A stretch of 64,000 bases of DNA from Halorubellus litoreus. GTDB lineage: Archaea; Halobacteriota; Halobacteria; Halobacteriales; Natrialbaceae. The position numbers and the translations under genes are program-made. Positions 51,860-61,155 of this stretch are shown here, piece after piece (within the stretch, counting starts at the first letter, position 1; each line of letters starts with the position of its first letter). The notes below the pieces were generated by a model. It worked only from the letters and a program-made list of their open reading frames with translations. It ran no database searches and had not been told where the DNA came from. Location of the stretch: contig NZ_JAZAQL010000005.1 of assembly GCF_037081675.1 (NCBI RefSeq), positions 272,664-336,663 on the forward strand, in the 5' to 3' direction.

Positions 51860-53539
51860 GTGTCTTCGGTTACCTCGACGCGTCGTACCGCAAACGGTCC
51901 GTATCGACCGACTCGTGACCCGCAGGTGCTCTTGCTCGTCGGTATCGTCGTCGCCGTCGTCGGCCTATGGGTCGTGGGGGTGATGTCGCCGGCGACGCTC
52001 TCGGGTGGGGAGAGCGGGCCGGTGTTCCCGTTCCGCGACCAGAGCGAGGACGGCCGGGTGTCGGTGTCGGTGAATCGGTCGGCGGTGGACCCCGGCGACC
52101 TGGTTGCGGTGACGGTGTCGGTCGATGGGAAGCCGGTGAGCGACGCGACGGTTCGAGTTGCGGGTGCGTCGTACGCGACGAGTGGCGATGGGACAGCTGT
52201 GGTGTCGGTCGACGACCCGGGGTCGTACGAGGTGACTGGGGTGCGTCCGGACGGGAATCGGTCGGCGACGACGACCCTCCGGGTGCGGCGGTTCGAGAGT
52301 GCGCTGTCGGTGTCGGTCCCCGAGTCCGTGGTGACTGGCGAGTCGATGCCGGTTCGCGTGGCTCGCGAGAACGGGAGCGCCGTCGATGCGGTCGTCGCTG
52401 CTGACGGGGAGACCGTTCGGACTGGCGCGGACGGCGTCGCGAACGTGACCTTCGACGTCGCTGGCGAGTTCGAAGTGCGGGCGTCGAAGGAGCCGACTGC
52501 GGAGTACCGGTTCGTCGAGGCGACTGGGGCGGTGACGGTGGAGCGGCGAGCGGTGGCGTTGGTCGCGACCGCGAACCGGAGCGCGCCCCGGGTCGACGAA
52601 CCGGTCGCGGTGTCGGTGCAGCGGCGAGACACGGGTGAGGCGGTGAACGCGACGCTGTCGCTCGACGGTCGGACGGTCGCGACGGGCGCGGACGGCGTGG
52701 CGACCGTGCGCTTCGACGCCGCGGGCGAGGTGGTCGTCGTGGCGGGCGCGAACCGGACGCAGGCGGTTCGGTTCGTCGACGGTCGGGCGCGCGTCGACGT
52801 GCGACGGATTCCCGTTCCGCTCTCGGTGTCGGTGTCGCCGAACCCGGTTCGGGAGGGCGAGCGTGCTCGGTTCGTCGTTCGACGGACGGATACGGGCGAG
52901 CGCGTCGGCGCGTCCGTGGAACTCTACGGGAGCGCGTACCCGACGGGGGCGGACGGTCGCGTCTCGTTCCCGTTCTACGCGCCGGGGAACGCGACGGTGT
53001 CGGCGTCGAAGGCGTCCACGGCGCGCGAGCGATTCGTGGGTGCGAACGCGTCGTTCGTCGTCGTCGGCCCGGAGGTCGTCGCGGACGCGGTCGCGGTCCC
53101 GGAGACGGCGCCGGCGGACGGGACGATGCGCGTGAACGCGACGCTCTCGAACGTCGGGAACGAGCGCGCGAGCGAGGACGCGGTCGTGACGGTCGGAACG
53201 GCGACGACGCGCGTCAGGACGACGGTCCCGGCGGGCGAGACGACGACCGCGAGCTGGCAGGTGACGACGCCGGACGCGACCGGGAACGTCACCGTCGTCG
53301 TCCGCTACGAGGAGGTCCGCGTCGAGCGCACGGTCCGGCTCGTCGCGTCGACGAACGACTCGGCGAACGGGACGACCGGTCCGTCGGCGAACGCGCCCGT
53401 CCGCGAGCGTGCTGGCCCAGTGCTCGTGCACTCGGCCCTGGACTCGCGCGCCGCGAGTGGGCTGTCAGACGGTCTGGCCGTGGGTTCGCACGACTCTCGC
53501 AGCCGACTGCCGGCAATCGGTGGCGAACCGGCCGTCTGA
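51860..53539 (+). CDS. Membrane-anchored surface protein with Ig-like repeats
   Basis: A 559-aa protein. One membrane helix (about 23-43) near the N-terminus is followed by about five beta-sandwich repeats of 85-95 residues (each of the type VSVSVPESVVTGESMPVRVA then TGADGVANVTFDVAGEFEV), and the last resembles CARDB. Many N-x-S/T sequons (for example NRS, NGS, NVT) point to N-glycosylation outside the cell. Short repeats with VEATG, NGSAV and TGADGVA are nearly identical. Probably an adhesive or S-layer-associated protein. Starts with GTG 51860; a TATA-like gattttacgc is at about 51830-51839. Confidence 0.7.
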   Translation: MSSVTSTRRTANGPYRPTRDPQVLLLVGIVVAVVGLWVVGVMSPATLSGGESGPVFPFRDQSEDGRVSVSVNRSAVDPGDLVAVTVSVDGKPVSDATVRVAGASYATSGDGTAVVSVDDPGSYEVTGVRPDGNRSATTTLRVRRFESALSVSVPESVVTGESMPVRVARENGSAVDAVVAADGETVRTGADGVANVTFDVAGEFEVRASKEPTAEYRFVEATGAVTVERRAVALVATANRSAPRVDEPVAVSVQRRDTGEAVNATLSLDGRTVATGADGVATVRFDAAGEVVVVAGANRTQAVRFVDGRARVDVRRIPVPLSVSVSPNPVREGERARFVVRRTDTGERVGASVELYGSAYPTGADGRVSFPFYAPGNATVSASKASTARERFVGANASFVVVGPEVVADAVAVPETAPADGTMRVNATLSNVGNERASEDAVVTVGTATTRVRTTVPAGETTTASWQVTTPDATGNVTVVVRYEEVRVERTVRLVASTNDSANGTTGPSANAPVRERAGPVLVHSALDSRAASGLSDGLAVGSHDSRSRLPAIGGEPAV

Positions 53540-53843
53540 ACCGGTAACTCGCGGTGAACGAGTTGGTCGTGGTGGCTCCGTGGTGGCGCGTGGTCGCGTG
53601 CTCGCGGCGCACTCGGACCGCGTGGTCACGCGGTGGTGGCGTGCTACTGCCCTAGTAGTTACCGACTAACATCCGAGGCGAGCCCGGATACTACGACTGG
53701 CTCTAAGGCGATTGTAAAACGTCTAGACGTCTCTCGGCCGCTCATGAAAGGTTAATGTGTTGACTAGAGCGCGGTGAAAAGAGTTGAAACCGGTCGAATA
53801 ATCTCGGCATTATATGCTCCTGTCCGTCCATGGTGGAGATACG
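53540..53843. other. Intergenic region with palindrome and AT-rich promoter
   Basis: No gene seen. The palindrome ACGTCTAGACGT lies at 53719-53730, and TATA-like cattatatgc at about 53808-53817 precedes the next gene. The region upstream (53640-53700) is GC-rich with no structure I can interpret. Confidence 0.45.
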
Positions 53844-54077
53844 ATGGCATCCCCGCTCTCCGACTCCCGCGTCCTCCCCCGCTCGCGGCACGTCACCGAA
53901 TCGGTCGTCAAGCCAGTGCGCTTCCTGGGCTTCTGGAGCGCAGTCGCACTCCCGTTCCTCCACATCCCGCTCCTGCTGACCGGACTCGACGGGACCCCGG
54001 ACACGCTCGCGTTCCTCGCGCTGTTCGCCCTGAACGTCCTCGCGCTCGTCGTCGGGCACGGCCACGGCGACCACTGA
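53844..54077 (+). CDS. Small two-helix membrane protein
   Basis: A 77-aa protein with hydrophobic segments about 25-48 and 52-72, a basic N-terminus and the His-rich end HGHGDH. A weak Shine-Dalgarno-like ggtggag lies before the ATG 53844; the alternative ATG 53814 would add ten residues. No family recognised. Confidence 0.6.
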   Translation: MASPLSDSRVLPRSRHVTESVVKPVRFLGFWSAVALPFLHIPLLLTGLDGTPDTLAFLALFALNVLALVVGHGHGDH

Positions 54078-54167
54078 ACCGACGCAACGCTCGAATCGAC
54101 TGCCTTCCTCCACTCGGCGACGCTGGAATCGACTCCCTCCCTCACTCGGCGTCGCCGTCGTACGTTC

Positions 54168-55097
54168 TCAGGACGAGAGCGACCGCTGGAGTGACGCGAC
54201 CTCCTCGCGGAGCGCGTCGCGTTTCACGAGCGCGAACCCGGCGAAGATGACGAGGAACCCGACGACCGTGTACGCGGTCGGCACTTCGCCCCGTATCGCC
54301 CACCCTGCGAGTGCAGCGAATATCGGGGCGACGTAACTCACCATGTTGATCTCGATGGGGCCGAGGCGCTCGAGGAGGTAGAAGTAGAGGAGGAAGCCGA
54401 GTGCGGAGGCGGCGAGGGAGAGGTACGCGAGCGACCAGAGCGCGGTCGTCGTCCACTCGACGCCGAACGTCTGCGTCTCGCCGAGCCCGAGGGAGATGCC
54501 GTGCATGATGAGTGCACCGCCGGTCATCGACCACGCTTGCATCGTCTCGATGGGGAGCTCGGCGTCGGGGACCTTCGTCAGGACGCTCCCGAGCGCGAAC
54601 GATGCGGCGGCGAGGAAGACGAGCGTCTTCGCGACCGCGCCGCCGGCGAGGAGGTTCGCGGGGTCGGGGCGGACGAGGACGGCGACGCCGACGAGCGCGA
54701 GGAGCGTGCCGGCGACGGTCGCGGGCGTCACGGGGTTGTCGGGGACGAGCAGTCGCGAGAACCCGGTGGTCAGGACTGGCGAGAGTGCGACGAGGACGGC
54801 GGCGACCGCGGACGTGACCGCCGGGTCGGTCTCGCCGACGAACAGGAGGGCGTGGTACGCGGCGATCATGAGCGTCGCGCCGGCCGCGATCAGCGCCCAC
54901 TCGCCGCGGCCACTGGGAATCCAGTGGTCGACGCGCCAGGCGGCGTACGCGAGCATGATGACACCCGCGATGTCGTATCGGAGTGCCGCGAACAGCACGG
55001 GTGGGACGACCTCGACGCCTTCCTTGATGGCGAGGAACGCGCTCCCCCAGACGGCGGCGAGGACGACGAACAGGACGACGTCTCGATAGCGACTCAC
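54168..55097 (-). CDS. EamA/DMT family transporter
   Basis: A 309-aa membrane protein with ten helices in two EamA repeats, one beginning AAVWGSAFLAIKEG and the other AASFALGSVLTK. Family members export metabolites such as amino acids or nucleosides; the substrate cannot be read. GTG 55097 (start SRYRDVVLFVV) is preferred over an upstream TTG because the first membrane helix then follows at once. Confidence 0.82.
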   Translation of the reverse strand: MSRYRDVVLFVVLAAVWGSAFLAIKEGVEVVPPVLFAALRYDIAGVIMLAYAAWRVDHWIPSGRGEWALIAAGATLMIAAYHALLFVGETDPAVTSAVAAVLVALSPVLTTGFSRLLVPDNPVTPATVAGTLLALVGVAVLVRPDPANLLAGGAVAKTLVFLAAASFALGSVLTKVPDAELPIETMQAWSMTGGALIMHGISLGLGETQTFGVEWTTTALWSLAYLSLAASALGFLLYFYLLERLGPIEINMVSYVAPIFAALAGWAIRGEVPTAYTVVGFLVIFAGFALVKRDALREEVASLQRSLSS

Positions 55098-55237
55098 GTC
55101 GAACGCGACGACGGGCCCCAGCCTCAATGCTTCGATTCGAAGGGCTGTCTGCCGCTACCGAAACTCCCGAGCGCTCTCGTGTGCTATGGTCTCTCACGGG
55201 GGATGGATTTAAGTCTGAGAGTCGCATCCTGTCAGCT

Positions 55238-55861
55238 ATGGCCGCTCACGGCCGTCCCGCACTGCGGGACCTGTTCGATGAGTCGCCGACCCCCCACATC
55301 GCGCACCCGCCCCGGACCCACCATCGTGATTTCTACGTGGCGACGGACGGGTCGTTCCGCGCGAACGACGACGGGGGTATCGGCGCCGTCATCGAGACTC
55401 GAGACGGCGAGCGCGTCGCTCGCATCGCCGCAAGCGACGATGCGCCCGACAACAACGTCGCCGAATACCGCGCGCTCCACCTCGGCCTCGACGTCGTCGC
55501 CGAGCGTGCACCGCGCACAGCCAGCGTCGGCGTGCTCGTCGACCACGACGAACTCGCCGGGAACGTGAACACCGCCGTCCTCGCCGGCCACCACCCGGAC
55601 TGGCAGCCGACGCGCGCCATCGAGGTGCCGACGGCGAGCGAGCACCACTGGCGCGGCATCCGCGCTCGCGTCTCCGGGTTCGACGAGGTGCGTGCCGCGC
55701 GCATCCACTCCGAGGACAACCCCGCGCACTACCTCGCGAACGCACCCCGCGAGTACGCGCACGTCAACGAGGAGCCCGACCGGTGCGTGCTCCCCGAGTC
55801 ACCAGGGTCCAGCCCGCAGTACCCGCCGCCGAGCCGCGCCGACCGCCACGCCTCCGACTAA
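55238..55861 (+). CDS. rnhA: Ribonuclease HI (archaeal type)
   Basis: A 207-aa RNase H-fold enzyme that cleaves RNA in RNA-DNA hybrids. Catalytic residues are visible: Asp37 (VATDGSFR), Glu76 (NNVAEYRAL) and Asp102 (VLVDHDELAG). An N-terminal extension of about 30 residues precedes the fold. ATG 55238 is chosen because the TATA-like ggatttaagtc (55204-55214) lies about 24-34 bases upstream. RNase HI has been studied in other haloarchaea. Confidence 0.85.
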   Translation: MAAHGRPALRDLFDESPTPHIAHPPRTHHRDFYVATDGSFRANDDGGIGAVIETRDGERVARIAASDDAPDNNVAEYRALHLGLDVVAERAPRTASVGVLVDHDELAGNVNTAVLAGHHPDWQPTRAIEVPTASEHHWRGIRARVSGFDEVRAARIHSEDNPAHYLANAPREYAHVNEEPDRCVLPESPGSSPQYPPPSRADRHASD

Positions 55862-55896
55862 CCACCTTTTGTCGGGCCGCTCCCTTCGGTCGCGGC

Positions 55897-55920
55897 CCGC
55901 AAAACGTGGGCGAAAAGGTG
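55897..55920. terminator. Repeated 24-bp terminator-like element, copy 1
   Basis: The 24-base sequence recurs exactly at 56647-56670. It is preceded by a hairpin with cgggccgc (55873-55880) and gcggcccg (55892-55899). In the minus direction it gives T-rich runs (cctttt, gtttt), fitting a terminator for the gene at 55998-56465. It also lies at the tail of the plus-strand RNase H gene. Confidence 0.5.
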
Positions 55921-55997
55921 GCCTTCGAGGCTCGCGGTCCATCCACGGGGCAGTCTCTCGCTCCCGAAAACGGATGCTTCGCGTTCAGTTGCGTCGG

Positions 55998-56465
55998 TCA
56001 GGCGACCACAGAGACGGTCGTCTCGTCGAGTAACTCGAACACGGCGCGCTCGCCGGGTTCGATGGTCTCGCGGACGAGTGTCGCGCCGTCGACTGCGAGC
56101 GAGAACACGTACGTCTCGCCGCGCTCGCAGCGCCCGGAGAGGTACGCGCGCTCCCCGTAGGTCATCTCGCGGACGTCGTCGTACGCGACCCTCCCAGTCT
56201 CGTGCACCAGCCGGAAGTGGACGGGCGTCGTCCCCGACGCCGTCGACACGACCTCGAGCGTCGCCGGCTCCGCCAGTTCGTCCTCGGCCTCGGTCGCCGA
56301 AGCGTCGGTCTCGGTGCTGGCGTCCGCACTCGCGGCCGCTCCAGCGTCGTCGAGTCGGTCCGGGCGCGACGCCGACGCCGACGCGAATTCGTCGGCCTGG
56401 GACGCACCGACGACTCCCGCACAGGCCACGCTGACCGCAGCCGCGACGAACTCCCGTCGCTTCAC
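55998..56465 (-). CDS. Exported protein with disordered linker
   Basis: A 155-aa protein that begins KRREFVAAAVSVACAGVVGAS, a Tat- or Sec-type signal (a Cys in the signal could even be a lipobox, VACAG, though unproven). A low-complexity stretch (about 25-65) is followed by a small beta domain (VVSTASGTTPVHFRLVHE). No enzyme motif. GTG 56465 is preferred because a TATA-like box (ggcttttttcag, minus strand, about 56487-56498) lies about 25 bases upstream. Confidence 0.6.
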   Translation of the reverse strand: MKRREFVAAAVSVACAGVVGASQADEFASASASRPDRLDDAGAAASADASTETDASATEAEDELAEPATLEVVSTASGTTPVHFRLVHETGRVAYDDVREMTYGERAYLSGRCERGETYVFSLAVDGATLVRETIEPGERAVFELLDETTVSVVA

Positions 56466-56646
56466 GCATCCACCGACGACGCCCACTGAAAAAAGCCGGC
56501 CGGAGAGACAAACGCCGATTTGACCAACTCGCGCGCGTCTCCAGACGACCACCTCCAGCGTGTCCGAGCCATCACGTCTCGCCGCTGGCGAGCGCGACGA
56601 CGCGTTCGCCATCGAGGCGACTGCGTCGCCTCGTTTCGTTCGCGGT

Positions 56647-56670
56647 CCGCAAAACGTGGGCGAAAAGGTG
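56647..56670. terminator. Repeated 24-bp terminator-like element, copy 2
   Basis: Identical to 55897-55920 and located just after the malic enzyme gene. An adjacent hairpin, cgaggcgac (56611-56619) and gtcgcctcg (56623-56631) with a three-base loop, supports a transcription end point. Confidence 0.5.
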
Positions 56671-56685
56671 AGCGCGGAAGCTCGC

Positions 56686-58944
56686 TCAGTTCTCTTGCGC
56701 GTCGACGACGGCGACGCCGGCGAGGTTGACGATGTCCTTGACCTCGTCGCCGCGCTGGAGGACGTGCACGGGTTTGTCCATGCCGACGAGCATCGGGCCG
56801 ATGGCGTCCGCGCCGCCGAGGCGCTGGAGGAGCTTGTACCCGATGTTCCCGGCTTCGAGGTTCGGGAAGACGAGGACGTTCGCGGGCCCTTCGAGGTCGC
56901 TGAAGTCGTACGTGCCTTCGAGGATGTCCTCGACGACGGCGGTGTCCGCTTGCATCTCGCCGTCGACGGGCGCGTCGAACTCGGGGTTCTCGCGGAGCAT
57001 CCGCGCGGCGCGCCGGGGTTTGCGGGTGCCGGGGTTGTCGACGCTCCCGAAGTTCGAGTAGCTGAGCATCGCGACGCGCGGGTCGACGTTGAACTCGCGG
57101 GCCAGGTCGGCGGTGTGTTCTGCGACCTCGGCGAGCACCTTCGCGTCCGGGTCCTGGTTCACGGTTGCGTCAGCGCAGAAGATGACGCGGTTCTTGAACG
57201 TCAGCATGTAGACGCCCGCGGCGTAGTCCGCGTCCTCGGCGGTCCCGATGACCTGCAGCGGCGGCCGGAGCGCGCTCGGGTAGTGATGCGTGAGCCCCGT
57301 CATGAGGGCGTCCGCGTCGCCGGATTCGACCATCACGCTCCCGAAGTAGTTCGAGTCACGGCGCACGAGGTCGCGGGCCTCGTTCTCCGTGAGGCCCTTG
57401 CGCTTGCGGATGTCGTGCAGGCGTTTCGCGTACTCCTCGTACTCGCCGGCCTCGCGGGGGTTCGCGACCTCCGGCTCGAAGTCCAGCCCGAGGCGTTCGG
57501 TCGTCTTCGCGATCGTCTTCGGGTTCCCGATGAGCACCGGCTCCGCGATACCTTGCTCCTCGAGCTGGTACGCCGCCCGGATCATCTTCTCGTCGGTCCC
57601 CTCGGCGAGCGCGATGCGCTTCGGGTCGCTCTTTGCCTTGTTCAGGACGACGCGCATCATCTCGCGGGACTTCCCGAGCCGTGCTTCGAGGCGCTCCTCG
57701 TACGCGTCGAGTTCGACCTCGTGCCGCGCGCACCCGGAGTCCATCGCGGCCTCGGCGACCGCGGGCGCGACCTCGAACAGGACGCGCGGGTCGAGGGGCT
57801 TCGGGATGATGTAGTCCGCGCCGAACTGCAGGGGCTGGTCGCCGTACGCCTTCACGACCGCGTCCGGGACGTCCTTCTGTGCGAGTTCCGCGAGCGCTCG
57901 CGCCGCGGCGACCTTCATCTCCTCGTTGATCTCGGTCGCGCGCACGTCGAGCGCCCCGCGGAAGATGAACGGGAACCCGAGGACGTTGTTCACCTGGTTC
58001 GGGTAGTCGGAGCGCCCGGTCGCCATGATGACGGTGTCGTCGCGCGCCGCCTTCGCTTCCTCGTACCCGATCTCGGGGTCGGGGTTCGCCATCGCGAACA
58101 CGATGGGGTCGCTCGCCATCGACTGCACCATCTCCTGACTGACGAGGCCGCCGATGGAGAGGCCGACGAAGACGTCCGCGCCGTCCATCGCGTCCGCGAG
58201 GTCCCCGCCGGGGACGTCTCGCGCGAACTGCTGTTTGTACTCGTTGACGTCGCCGGCGTCCGCGCGTTCCTGGGTGATGATGCCCGAGGAGTCGCACATC
58301 GTGATGTTCTCCTTCTTCGCGCCGAGGGAGACGTAGAATCGCGCGGTCGCGATGGCCGAGGCGCCGGCACCGGAGAACACGATGTCGAGGTCCTCGAGGT
58401 TCTTGCCGGATATCTCGGCGGCGTTGACGAGCGCCGCGCCGGAGATGATGGCGGTCCCGTGCTGGTCGTCGTGGAAGACGGGGACGTCCATCGAGTCCTT
58501 GAGCGCCTCCTCGATCTGGAAGCACTCCGGCGCTTTGATGTCCTCGAGGTTGATCCCACCGAACGTCGGGCCCATCGCGTCGACGGCCTCGATGATCTTC
58601 TCGGGGTCGTCCTGGTCGAGTTCGATGTCGAACACGTCGATGTCCGCGAACCGCTTGAAGAGCACGCCCTTGCCTTCCATGACGGGTTTGGAGGCAGCGG
58701 CGCCGATGTCGCCGAGGCCGAGGACGGCGCTCCCGTTGGAGACGACGCCCACGAGGTTCCCCTTCGCGGTGTACTTGTACGCGTCGTCCTCGTTCGCCGC
58801 GATCGCCTCGCAGGGCGCGGCGACGCCGGGCGAGTACGCGAGCGAGAGGTCCCGCTGGGTGTTCGTCGGCTTCGTCGTCGATATCTCGAGCTTCCCGGGG
58901 GGGTCCTCCGCGTGATAGTCCAGTGAGTCCTCGTCGAGTCCCAT
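56686..58944 (-). CDS. maeB: NADP-type malic enzyme with phosphotransacetylase-like domain
   Basis: A 752-aa fusion. The N-terminal malic enzyme domain (about 1-410) turns malate into pyruvate with NADP reduction; it shows YSPGVAAPCEAIA, DDQHGTAIISGAAL and VFSGAGASAIATARF. The C-terminal part (about 430-752) resembles phosphotransacetylase but serves as a regulatory domain in such fusions, binding acetyl-CoA. ATG 58944 is chosen because a TATA-like box (accttttagtc, minus strand, about 58967-58977) lies just upstream. Confidence 0.92.
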   Translation of the reverse strand: MGLDEDSLDYHAEDPPGKLEISTTKPTNTQRDLSLAYSPGVAAPCEAIAANEDDAYKYTAKGNLVGVVSNGSAVLGLGDIGAAASKPVMEGKGVLFKRFADIDVFDIELDQDDPEKIIEAVDAMGPTFGGINLEDIKAPECFQIEEALKDSMDVPVFHDDQHGTAIISGAALVNAAEISGKNLEDLDIVFSGAGASAIATARFYVSLGAKKENITMCDSSGIITQERADAGDVNEYKQQFARDVPGGDLADAMDGADVFVGLSIGGLVSQEMVQSMASDPIVFAMANPDPEIGYEEAKAARDDTVIMATGRSDYPNQVNNVLGFPFIFRGALDVRATEINEEMKVAAARALAELAQKDVPDAVVKAYGDQPLQFGADYIIPKPLDPRVLFEVAPAVAEAAMDSGCARHEVELDAYEERLEARLGKSREMMRVVLNKAKSDPKRIALAEGTDEKMIRAAYQLEEQGIAEPVLIGNPKTIAKTTERLGLDFEPEVANPREAGEYEEYAKRLHDIRKRKGLTENEARDLVRRDSNYFGSVMVESGDADALMTGLTHHYPSALRPPLQVIGTAEDADYAAGVYMLTFKNRVIFCADATVNQDPDAKVLAEVAEHTADLAREFNVDPRVAMLSYSNFGSVDNPGTRKPRRAARMLRENPEFDAPVDGEMQADTAVVEDILEGTYDFSDLEGPANVLVFPNLEAGNIGYKLLQRLGGADAIGPMLVGMDKPVHVLQRGDEVKDIVNLAGVAVVDAQEN

Positions 58945-59155
58945 GGAGGAACCCACCACCGGCGCGGACTAAAAGGTAATCGAAAGCCACATTCGACGAC
59001 TGTCGATAACCGGGCGGCGCGACCGGGGGCGTCCATGGTCGGATTCCGGCGTACGACGCCACCGGCCACGGTCTGGCCGGTTCGTCGGCGTCGTCAGGTG
59101 ACGTACGTCGACGGCGCTCGCGTTGCGGGGAACGAACCGGGAGAAGCGACCGCGG

Positions 59156-60232
59156 TCAGGCGTCGTAGACGGCGGGGCGTTCCAGGGTCACGTCGAAGTC
59201 GACGGCGTCGACCGAGATGGTCGGCCAGTCGTCGCCCGTCGTCAGCGGCTCGAACCCGTCGTCGTCGACGAGCACCGTGCCTTCGCTCTTGGCGCCCTCG
59301 ACGGTCGGGTTCCACGCGTACCCCTGCGGGAGGTGCACGGGCTCGGTACTCGTCGGGGTCGCGATCCACTCGCGGCCGGCGTACCCGGCGGCGCCGCCCT
59401 GGTGGTGCTCGCGCCACTCGTCGGGCCACCCGACCGCGTCGTACGCTGCCTGGACGTGCTCGAAGACGTCCGCGGCGGTGCCGTCGTCGCGACCGACGGC
59501 GCGCGTCGCCGCGAGCGCCGTCGTCTCCACGCGCGCCGCCGCCTCGTGGCGGTCGGCGAGCCAGTCGGGCGCGTCGAACGCGACCGTTCGCGTACACGAC
59601 GCGTACAGGCCGTCGTCGTACGCCGTCACGGAGACGATCGCGTAGTCACCGAGCTGGTTCTCCGTCGGCGTGAAGTGCCGGTACGGCGCGGCGCGGTCGG
59701 CGCCGCCGACGAGGACGACCGGCGCGGTGAGTTCGCGCACCGAGAGCGCGACCGAGAGCGCGGACGCGACCTCGCCCTCGGTGTCAGTCGACTGGAGCTC
59801 CGTGCAGACCGCCTCGACCGCGGCGGCGGTGCGTCGGCCGACGTCCGCGTACTGCTCGCGGTCGCGCTCGGAGAGCGGCTGGCGGAGCGCGCTCGCGTCC
59901 ACGTCACCGAACCCGGGGACGTCCACGTCCGCCACAGCCGGCTGGCTCGCGACCGCCGCGACCGCCGCCGGCAGGTCGCGCTCGTGCCAGGGGTACTCGA
60001 CGACGGTCACGTCCTCGGCGAGTTCCTCGTCGCGCAATCGCTCGGTCTCGTTGTTCGGTGCGACGACGGTCACGTCCTCGCCGTCGTAGCCCGCTGCCGC
60101 CACGCCGATGCCCGCCTCGTGGTCGACGCGGTTGTCGCCGCCGGTCAGCCACGCGAACCCCTCGGGGCGCGCGAACCACACCGACGCCAGGTCCTCCGCG
60201 TCGAGGTAGTCGTCGAGTCGCCGTCGTTCCAT
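59156..60232 (-). CDS. M24 peptidase family homologue with substituted metal ligands
   Basis: A 358-aa protein of the aminopeptidase P/prolidase (pita-bread) family. The N-terminal creatinase-like domain (about 1-130) is followed by the M24 fold. The two usual Asp ligands are replaced: Ser201 where the first Asp stands (AIVSVTAYDDGLY) and Ser212 before CTRTVAF. A candidate His region (REHHQGGAAGY) remains. It may be a pseudoenzyme with a binding role. Family is clear, function not. Confidence 0.75.
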   Translation of the reverse strand: MERRRLDDYLDAEDLASVWFARPEGFAWLTGGDNRVDHEAGIGVAAAGYDGEDVTVVAPNNETERLRDEELAEDVTVVEYPWHERDLPAAVAAVASQPAVADVDVPGFGDVDASALRQPLSERDREQYADVGRRTAAAVEAVCTELQSTDTEGEVASALSVALSVRELTAPVVLVGGADRAAPYRHFTPTENQLGDYAIVSVTAYDDGLYASCTRTVAFDAPDWLADRHEAAARVETTALAATRAVGRDDGTAADVFEHVQAAYDAVGWPDEWREHHQGGAAGYAGREWIATPTSTEPVHLPQGYAWNPTVEGAKSEGTVLVDDDGFEPLTTGDDWPTISVDAVDFDVTLERPAVYDA

Positions 60233-60402
60233 ACCAGCGCCGTCGAGTGGACGCGCCGTAATCCCGTCGGTTCGCGCACCGCGGAACGACCGCGATTCGC
60301 GCCCCCCAGACGAACCATCGAGGCGCCAGCCGCATCGACACGTTGGGCAACGGACACCTAGCCCCTCGTTTATTACGCACCCGTTCGATACCGGTAGTTG
60401 AT

Positions 60403-61026
60403 ATGTGTGCCCGTTCGACCCGCGACCACGACGCAGCGACCGGCGGTAGCACGGCCCGCAGCGGCATCGACGCGTCCACGGCGATCCGCGGTGCCGGCGC
60501 CGGCGCCGCCGCGTTCGTCGCGACGTACGTCGTCTCGTTCCTCCTGTGGACGTTCGTCGAACTCCCCGAGCCGGACAGCATCGGCGAGGCCCTGAACCAG
60601 GCGGTCATCGGTATCGTCCGCGATAGCGTCCCCGCGTGGAAGGCCGCCGGCTACGTGCTCTTCAACGCGCAGTTCGTCGAGGTGACGTTCGAGGGCGCGC
60701 TCTCCGAGTCGACGTTCAGCCTCATCGCGCTCGCCGACAGCTCGCTGCTCGCGCTCGCGTACCTCGTCCCCGCCGTCGCGCTCGTCGCCGCCGGCTACGC
60801 GGTCGCGTCGTCGCCGAGCATCCGCGGCACCGGCCAGTCCGCCGCCGCGGGCGCGCTCGTCGTCGTCGGCCAGCTCGCGCTCGCCGTCGTCGGCGCCATC
60901 GCGTTCAGCGCCGAGGGCGACGCCGGCAGCCTCACCGTCCCGCTCGCGAACGCCATCATCATCGCGGGCGTCGTCTACCCCGTCGTCTTCGGCGCCATCG
61001 GCGGCGTCCTCGCCGACGTCGCCTGA
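60403..61026 (+). CDS. Polytopic membrane protein of unknown function
   Basis: A 207-aa membrane protein with about five hydrophobic segments after a hydrophilic N-terminus with CARSTRDHD. ATG 60403 is chosen because the TATA-like gtttattacgc (60368-60378) lies 25-35 bases upstream. Ala- and Val-rich helices, with a loop FNAQFVEVTFEGALSEST; no family recognised. Confidence 0.65.
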   Translation: MCARSTRDHDAATGGSTARSGIDASTAIRGAGAGAAAFVATYVVSFLLWTFVELPEPDSIGEALNQAVIGIVRDSVPAWKAAGYVLFNAQFVEVTFEGALSESTFSLIALADSSLLALAYLVPAVALVAAGYAVASSPSIRGTGQSAAAGALVVVGQLALAVVGAIAFSAEGDAGSLTVPLANAIIIAGVVYPVVFGAIGGVLADVA

Positions 61027-61086
61027 CTCGACTGCGTCTCCCCGCGTCGACGCCGTCCGACTCGACTGACTGCTTCTCTGCACCGC

Positions 61087-61116
61087 CAGTTCGCGGGCGA
61101 CCATCTCGCCCCAGTG
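61087..61116 (-). repeat. 30-bp copy of the end of the GNAT acetyltransferase gene
   Basis: Identical to 61558-61587, which encodes the last residues (HWGEMVAREL) of the neighbouring acetyltransferase. The copy lies 471 bases away and is followed by a small membrane gene. It is either a remnant of a duplicated acetyltransferase or one border of an insertion. Confidence 0.8.
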
Positions 61117-61155
61117 CGCGGCCTCGCGTCGGTACTACTTACTGCGAGGGACGGA

